Origin: JASHPR01 sp963833885
GTDB taxonomy: Bacteria; Actinomycetota; Actinomycetes; Streptosporangiales; Streptosporangiaceae
NCBI GenBank assembly: GCA_963833885.1
Contig: CAWHZU010000001.1
Span: 62,001-126,000, forward strand
DNA length: 64,000 nucleotides
Direction: 5' to 3'
A program made the position numbers and the translations under genes. The stretch's first letter is position 1. Each line of letters starts with the position of its first letter. The notes below the pieces were generated by a model. The model saw nothing but the letters and a program-made list of their open reading frames with translations. It did no database searches and was not told the DNA's origin. This document shows positions 59,720 to 64,000 of the stretch, in pieces.

Positions 59720-60960
59720 CCCAAGACGTCAGCGACGCCGTCGCCACGGCGTTCCGGGAGGAGTGGGGCCGCGTCGTCGCGGCCCTGATCGGGACGACCG
59801 GTGACTGGGACCTGGCCGAGGAATGCGCGCAGGAGGCGTTCGCCAGCGCGCTGAAGACCTGGCCGCGCGACGGAGTGCCGCGCCGCCCCGGCGCCTGGCT
59901 GACCACGGTGGCGCGCAACCGCGCCCTGGACCGGCTGCGCCGCAGCGCGGCGGAGGCGGCGAAGCTGAGGGAGGTGGCCGCCTTGGCGCCAGCCGACGAC
60001 CCCGGCCAGGACGATGACAGCGGGATCCGGGACGACCGGCTGCGCCTGATGTTCACCTGCTGCCATCCGGCGCTGCCGCTGGAAGCGAGGGTCGCGCTCA
60101 CCCTGCGCACCCTGGCCGGCCTGACCACCGCGGAGATCGCGCGGGCGTTCCTGGTCCCCGAGCCGACGATGGCAAAGCGCCTGGTCCGGGCCAAGAACAA
60201 GATCCGTCACGCCGGGATCCCGTACCGGGTGCCGCCCTCGCATTTGTTGCCGGAACGCGTCGTCGGGGTGCTTGCCGTGCTCTACCTGCTATTCAACGAG
60301 GGGTATGCGGCCAGCGCCGGGGCCGACCTGGTGCGGCAGGGCCTGTGCGCGGAGGCGATCCGGCTGGCCCGGGCCCTGGCCGGCCTGATGCCGGACGAGC
60401 CAGAGGCGCTCGGCCTGCTGGCGCTCATGCTGCTGCACGACGCCCGCCGGGCCGCCCGCGTGGACGCCGCCGGGGACCTGGTGACGCTGGAGGACCAGGA
60501 CCGCGCCCGGTGGGAGCGCGCCGAGATCGACGAGGGTACCGGCGTCCTCGACGCTGCGCTGCGCCGCGGCCGGGCGGGACCCTACCAGCTGCAGGCGGCG
60601 ATCGCGGCATGCCACGCGACCGCCCCGGACGCCGCAGCCACCGACTGGGCCGAAATTGCGCTGCTGTACTGGCAGCTGGGGGAGATCATGCCGTCGCCGG
60701 TGGTCGAGCTGAACCGGGCGGTCGCCGTCGCGATGTCCCAGGGCCCGGCGGCCGGGCTGGAACTGGTTGCGGCCATCGAGGACTCCGGGGCGCTGGCCGG
60801 CTATTACCTGCTGCCCGCCACCCGGGCCGACCTGCTCCGGCGCCTGGGCCGCCGGGCCGAGGCCGCGGCCAGCTACCGCGCGGCCCGCGACCTGGCCGCC
60901 ACCGACGCCGAACGCCGTTACCTAGACCGCCGCCTAGCCGAAACCACCACCCCCTCCTAG
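59716..60960 (+). CDS. ECF sigma factor, ECF42 type with C-terminal extension
   Basis: A 414-residue extracytoplasmic-function sigma factor. Region 2 is AEECAQEAFASALKTWPRDG then PGAWLTTVARNRALDRLRR (residues about 35-80). Region 4 is LTLRTLAGLTTAEIARAFLVPEPTMAKRLVRAKNKI (about 130-165). About 230 further residues form a TPR-like C-terminal domain (GYAASAGADLVRQGLCAEAI, then NRAVAVAMSQGPAAGLELVA), the mark of group ECF42, which needs no anti-sigma factor. The GTG start overlaps the DGPF gene stop. Stop TAG at 60958-60960. Confidence 0.92.
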   Translation: MTQDVSDAVATAFREEWGRVVAALIGTTGDWDLAEECAQEAFASALKTWPRDGVPRRPGAWLTTVARNRALDRLRRSAAEAAKLREVAALAPADDPGQDDDSGIRDDRLRLMFTCCHPALPLEARVALTLRTLAGLTTAEIARAFLVPEPTMAKRLVRAKNKIRHAGIPYRVPPSHLLPERVVGVLAVLYLLFNEGYAASAGADLVRQGLCAEAIRLARALAGLMPDEPEALGLLALMLLHDARRAARVDAAGDLVTLEDQDRARWERAEIDEGTGVLDAALRRGRAGPYQLQAAIAACHATAPDAAATDWAEIALLYWQLGEIMPSPVVELNRAVAVAMSQGPAAGLELVAAIEDSGALAGYYLLPATRADLLRRLGRRAEAAASYRAARDLAATDAERRYLDRRLAETTTPS

Positions 60961-61569
60961 CCCCGCCTCCCAGCCCGGCCCCACCGCCGCCGCCACCCAC
61001 CGGCGGCCGCCACCAACCCAACCCGCGCCGATTCCCCGATTTCGGATGGCCTTGGCGATCCTCATGCCATGTCCGAATTGCTGTCGGCTGCACATATCAC
61101 TCACTCGGTAAGCATATTTCGAACATATCGGTCAGAAAATGACTGGAACACGTGAAAGGTGGTGGGGGACATCACGGAAAGTGGTCGGTTAATCAACGAA
61201 CGTGATCGGAATGGTCGGAGCGGCGGCATGGCGGTGACTGAAAGTGGTTGGCCAAGTCGGAGAGTGAAGGGGAGCGGTCGAGGGGCGTGGTTCGCGGGCC
61301 CGCGGGACACAACAGGCGGGCGCGGAGTTTAGGGGCGAGGACCGGGGGCGCGGCCCCCCACGGAGGGCCAGAGGGTGCGGGGCCTAGGGGGACCGGAGGG
61401 CGCCGGGCTCAGGGGGCCGGGGACCGGAGGGCGCGCGGGGCACGAGGGTGCGCGCGATTGGGCGCTGGCACACCACCGGCCTCGGCGGGCGTAAATATGT
61501 TGACGGCGTTAACTTCGAGGGGTCATAATGGAGAAGTAAACAGTGTAAACATGGTTGAGGGTGGTTCAC
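60961..61569. other. 609-base stretch without a gene
   Basis: No credible reading frame. It begins with a C/A-rich run after the sigma factor, then a locally AT-richer segment (about 61060-61210) with degenerate repeats, then a strongly G-rich segment (about 61310-61460) in which GGGGACCGGAGGGCGC-like units recur. The last ~70 bases presumably hold the promoter of the small membrane-protein gene. Confidence 0.5.
61150..61255. repeat. Degenerate direct repeats, possible insertion-sequence end
   Basis: A motif close to ACGGAAAGTGGTCGGT recurs: GTGAAAGGTGGTGGGG (about 61152), CGGAAAGTGGTCGGTT (about 61175), ATCGGAATGGTCGG (about 61205) and CTGAAAGTGGTTGGCC (about 61238). Spaced multiple repeats of this type occur at the ends of IS21-family elements. 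No transposase gene is present, so this would be a remnant. Confidence 0.35.
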
Positions 61570-62612
61570 ATGATCGACATGCAGATCCTGAACGACGCGC
61601 TGCTGGCCGTCGCGTTCGCGGCGGGGGTGGCGATCCTGCTGGCCGTGGCGATCGTCGCTGCGGAGGCCCTGTCCCGGCGGCACGAGCGTGCGGGCGTCCG
61701 CGAGATCGAGCAGCACCTCGCCGCGGTGGCAGAGCAGCGGGACTCGGCCTCTAGCCGGTGACGTTCCGGGGTGCCAGCCGTCGGCACGGCCGGGCTCCGC
61801 ATCCCGCCCGGTAACGGGCCGGGCGGGCTCTGCGGGTTCAGCGGCACGACACTGAGCTTCAGCGTTGCCCGGTCGATCACCAGGACGTTGCGGTTGGGCA
61901 GGGGCGTCCAGCCGGGCTGCGGCCAGCCCGAAGAGGCCACGACAATGCCCGTCTCGGTCTCGAGGTGGGCGAGCTCGAAGTACTGGTCCGTACCGCACTC
62001 CATTCCCCGGGCAGCCAGGGCGGCGTGCGGGATCCGTTCCGGCCAGTAATAAGAGATCGCGTACAACGCGTCAGGAGTAAGCAGCATCGCGTTCAGGCTG
62101 TTCGGCGAGAACATCCGGTCGATGTGGGCGACCGTGGTCTCGATCGCGCTGATCATGTCCTCGCCCTCGTCGAGCCCGGACATCACGTGCAGGAAGTAGC
62201 GCTCGCTATCCGTGGTGCCGGTGAGCTGGCGCTCCCAGGCCGGCGGCAGCAGCTCGCCGAGCCGGTCCTGGGGGTGGATCGCGCCGTTGTGCGCCATCGC
62301 CATCGCGCCGCGGCGGAACGGGTGCGTGTTGCGCGGCTCGACCGGCAGGCCGGGGGTAGCCCAGCGCAGGTGCACCATTCCCTGGTCGCCGAGCTTGCGG
62401 TGCACGAGCTCGGCGTACGAGGCCGAGTCCGACGCCCGCTGCGGTGACTTCTGGATGTGTACCTGGCCCGGCCGCTGCCGGTCGTACCAGGCGACCCCCC
62501 AGCCGTCGCCGTGGAACTCCGACATCTGAGTGAACTCATGCAGGCTTTGCTCTCCCATGAGCTCGGCGAGTGAGGCGTCGGCTCTGGTGCAGTACCCGAG
62601 TAGTCGGCACAT
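61566..62612 (-). CDS. Class II glutamine amidotransferase
   Basis: An N-terminal-nucleophile amidotransferase. Cys2 is the nucleophile (MCRLLGYCTRADAS), followed by FHGDGWGVAWYD, HLRWATPGLPVEPRNTHPF (glutamine-binding) and MAMAHNGAIHPQDRL, and later TTDSERYFLHVMSGL. These match the YafJ/EgtC-like family of free-standing amidotransferases. Members have about 260-290 residues; this frame gives 348. The last ~65 residues (from about position 61765 down) are Ser/Ala/Arg-rich and antisense to a better-coded small gene, so the real end is probably near 61765 and a one-base slip has removed its stop: a TAG lies there in the next frame. Confidence 0.82.
   Translation of the reverse strand: MCRLLGYCTRADASLAELMGEQSLHEFTQMSEFHGDGWGVAWYDRQRPGQVHIQKSPQRASDSASYAELVHRKLGDQGMVHLRWATPGLPVEPRNTHPFRRGAMAMAHNGAIHPQDRLGELLPPAWERQLTGTTDSERYFLHVMSGLDEGEDMISAIETTVAHIDRMFSPNSLNAMLLTPDALYAISYYWPERIPHAALAARGMECGTDQYFELAHLETETGIVVASSGWPQPGWTPLPNRNVLVIDRATLKLSVVPLNPQSPPGPLPGGMRSPAVPTAGTPERHRLEAESRCSATAARCCSISRTPARSCRRDRASAATIATASRIATPAANATASSASFRICMSIM
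61570..61761 (+). CDS. Small single-pass membrane protein
   Basis: A 63-residue protein with one membrane helix (residues about 10-32, LLAVAFAAGVAILLAVAIVA) and a charged C-terminal tail (SRRHERAGVREIEQHLAAVA). Third codon positions are almost all G or C, the pattern of real coding in this genome, whereas the opposite strand gives an odd Ser/Ala/Arg-rich reading. ATG at 61570 is preferred. It is antisense to the 3' extension of the glutamine amidotransferase gene. No known family; small membrane proteins like this are common and often go unannotated. Confidence 0.6.
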   Translation: MIDMQILNDALLAVAFAAGVAILLAVAIVAAEALSRRHERAGVREIEQHLAAVAEQRDSASSR

Positions 62613-62628
62613 AGCTCCGCATACTTCC

Positions 62629-63411
62629 CTAAAGGTACTTTCCCATTCCTCCAGCCACGTCGACCGATGCGCCGGTGATGTAGCTGGCGCGGTCGCTGGC
62701 GAGGAACGCCACGATGCCGGAAACCTCGTCCGCCCGCCCGAACCGGCCGAGGGGCACCTCGGCGGCCGCGAGCTGCCCGAAGAACTCCTCGGCCGGCGTG
62801 TCCGGCGCCCGCCTGCGGTGGATGTTCTCCCACTGCGGTGTGGTGACGAAGCCGATGTTCACGCTGTTGACCAGGATGTCCTCTGGCCCGAGCTCCATCG
62901 CCAGCGCCTTGGCGAGGCCCAGGCAGGAGGCCCGGTTGACCGAGGTGGCGAAGAACGCCGGGTCCGGATAGCGCCCGTACACCGCGTTGATGTTGATCAC
63001 CCGGGCGGCCGGGCTCTGCCGCAGCAGCGGCAGCGCGGCCCGCGTGCAGCGGATTTGCGACATGACCTTGACCTCGAAGTCACCCTCGAAGTCGGCGTCG
63101 GACAGCGACTCGAACCGGCCGGGCCGCGCGGCGCCGGCGTTGTTGACCAGGATGTCGATGCCACCGAGGACAGACGCCGCCTGGTTGATGAACGCGGTCA
63201 CCTCGTCGGGGTCGGTCACGTCGCAGCGGAACGCGAACACCGTGCCGCCCGGCTTGCGGAGCTCGGCGGCTGTCGCCTCGAGCTCGGCATCGTCGCGGGA
63301 GCAGATGACGACCTGCGCTCCCTCGGCGAGCAGCTCGGCGGCGATCGCCTTGCCCAGTCCCTTGGAGCCGCCGGTGACGACGGCCCGGCGGCCTGCCAGG
63401 CCGAGGTCCAT
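62629..63411 (-). CDS. SDR-family protein lacking the usual catalytic YxxxK
   Basis: A 260-residue short-chain dehydrogenase/reductase fold. The cofactor loop is VVTGGSKGLGKAIAAELLAEG (residues about 11-31), then CDVTDPDEV and DILVNNAGAARPG. The usual Ser-Tyr-x-x-x-Lys is not found. The aligned stretch reads AFFATSVNRASCLGLAKALA, so Thr stands for Tyr and Arg for Lys. NSVNIGFVTTPQ replaces the NAV-PG end of classic members, and the C-terminal ITGASVDVAGGMGKYL is normal. It may have altered chemistry or be non-catalytic. The ATG at 63411 directly follows the cupin stop. Ends in TAG. Confidence 0.88.
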   Translation of the reverse strand: MDLGLAGRRAVVTGGSKGLGKAIAAELLAEGAQVVICSRDDAELEATAAELRKPGGTVFAFRCDVTDPDEVTAFINQAASVLGGIDILVNNAGAARPGRFESLSDADFEGDFEVKVMSQIRCTRAALPLLRQSPAARVININAVYGRYPDPAFFATSVNRASCLGLAKALAMELGPEDILVNSVNIGFVTTPQWENIHRRRAPDTPAEEFFGQLAAAEVPLGRFGRADEVSGIVAFLASDRASYITGASVDVAGGMGKYL

Positions 63412-63849
63412 CTACTCGCCGTCCTGGCCATCGGCCTCCGGCGCCCCGGACTGCTGCGTCTCGGCCAGGGCGAGCAGGGTCTTGCGCGGCGGGCAGAACA
63501 CGTCCACCTCCAGGCAGGTGGTGTCGGTGGTCCATGCCCCGTGCGGCACCCAGGCCGGGATCACGGCGACGTCTCCCTTGCGCATCGTGCGCTCGTCCCC
63601 GTCGATGTTGAAGGTCATTTCCCCGTCGAGGATGATCACGATCTGCTCTTCCTCGTGGACGTGCCGCGGCGCCTCGGTGTTCTCCGCGAACTGCACGAAG
63701 TTCGTCAGGACGCCATCACCGAGCACTGGCCGGAACGTGAGGCCGGGCACATACTCGGCGGACGCAAGGTCATCGATGTGCACGTAGCGGCCGGGGCCCG
63801 TAGGCACGCCCTGCGCTTCCTCGGCGAAGTGCGCGGCAGCGTCGGTCAT
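63412..63849 (-). CDS. Cupin-domain protein
   Basis: A 145-residue single-domain cupin. Cupin motif 1 is HVHEEEQIVIILDGEMTFNI (residues about 63-82) with His-His/Glu metal ligands, and motif 2 is GDVAVIPAWVPHGAWT (about 92-107) with the third His. GPGRYVHIDDLASAEYVPGL precedes it. No HTH domain, so it is likely a small-molecule-binding or metal-dependent enzyme of the pathway encoded with the SDR gene (adjacent) and the aminotransferase gene (ATGA overlap). Confidence 0.88.
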   Translation of the reverse strand: MTDAAAHFAEEAQGVPTGPGRYVHIDDLASAEYVPGLTFRPVLGDGVLTNFVQFAENTEAPRHVHEEEQIVIILDGEMTFNIDGDERTMRKGDVAVIPAWVPHGAWTTDTTCLEVDVFCPPRKTLLALAETQQSGAPEADGQDGE

Positions 63850-64000
63850 GATCCCTCCAATGCGGTCCGGACGAGGTCCCCGAGGCGCCGGGCGCCCTCG
63901 TCGATGAGCTCGTCGCTGACCCGGCTGTAGGCCAGCCGCATCTGCGTTGCCCCGCCCTGGCCAGGGTAGAACGGCTGGCCGGGCACGTAGGCCACCTTGC
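63846..64000 (-). CDS. PLP-dependent aminotransferase, C-terminal fragment (cut by window edge)
   Basis: The last 50 residues of a gene entering from the right edge: VAYVPGQPFYPGQGGATQMR, then LAYSRVSDELIDEGARRLGDLVRTAL. This is the C-terminal end typical of fold-type I class I/II aminotransferases of the 2-aminoadipate/MocR-related group. Its stop overlaps the ATG of the cupin gene, so it is the upstream gene of the aminotransferase-cupin-SDR operon. The PLP Lys lies outside the window. Confidence 0.82.
   Translation of the reverse strand, partial: KVAYVPGQPFYPGQGGATQMRLAYSRVSDELIDEGARRLGDLVRTALEGS

Noticed and set aside
1..64000. CRISPR arrays, prophage or integrase genes
   Set aside because: No regular repeat-spacer pattern, no phage structural genes and no integrase were seen on either strand.

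Overview
The window is very GC-rich, gene-dense DNA of an actinomycete. Almost every gene has G or C at third codon positions, many starts are GTG or TTG, many neighbouring genes overlap by ATGA, and there is a mycothiol-type (MDMPI/DinB) enzyme, an ECF42-type sigma factor with its DGPF partner, and Tat and S53/S9/M28 secreted or peptide-cutting enzymes. I see no ribosomal or replication genes, no CRISPR array and no intact transposon. It looks like the accessory, catabolic part of a soil actinomycete chromosome.

Layout. 0.4-3.1 kb: SIMPL protein, gluconokinase, a DUF4397 surface protein and a cold-shock protein. 3.5-7.2 kb: mycothiol-type enzyme, TetR regulator and a divergent DrrAB-like drug-export ABC transporter with a clear promoter and operator. 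7.27-8.56 kb: the most unusual part. A small peptidyl-tRNA-hydrolase-like (Pth2) gene starts at a leaderless-type promoter and carries an in-frame UAG as its fifth codon. It overlaps a small helical protein, followed by a hairpin and a 71-nt tRNA whose anticodon is CUA, the amber-reading anticodon. A YbaK-type aminoacyl-tRNA deacylase gene converges on the tRNA. This looks like a self-contained amber-readthrough module, and I know of no description of it.

9.1-12.8 kb: a three-subunit PaoABC-type molybdenum aldehyde oxidoreductase in which each gene carries one frameshift. 15.6-24.1 kb: a divergent amide/peptide catabolic cluster. One arm has an MFS transporter, two tandemly duplicated desuccinylase/aspartoacylase genes and a ketopantoate-reductase/amidase fusion. 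The other has an asparaginase-type Ntn hydrolase, a D-aminopeptidase and a LacI regulator. 24-32.3 kb: two large LuxR/ATPase regulators flanking a SnoaL-like protein and a DHA2 exporter. 32.4-44.1 kb: S53 protease, acetamidase, a MerR-XRE-cupin regulator with an APC permease and a class III aminotransferase, a Tat-exported M28 peptidase, an FGGY kinase with a BtpA/SgcQ protein, and an HxlR regulator facing a membrane protein.

45.1-50.3 kb: a lysine-catabolism set (lysine 6-aminotransferase, aldehyde dehydrogenase with a frameshift, fused E1 alpha-beta 2-oxoacid dehydrogenase). 51.5-53.7 kb: a DSD1-type PLP enzyme with a SorC regulator. 53.9-64 kb: STAS protein, serine beta-lactamase-like hydrolase, S9 peptidase, TetR, DGPF/ECF pair, a 0.6-kb non-coding stretch with degenerate repeats, a small membrane protein antisense to a class II glutamine amidotransferase, and a minus-strand operon (partial aminotransferase, cupin, atypical SDR).

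At least five genes carry a single-base-type frameshift (positions about 9240, 11395, 12410, 25250, 47260). Scattered across unrelated operons, these look more like sequence error than decay, and this should be kept in mind when reading the broken genes. The amber module does not depend on any indel.
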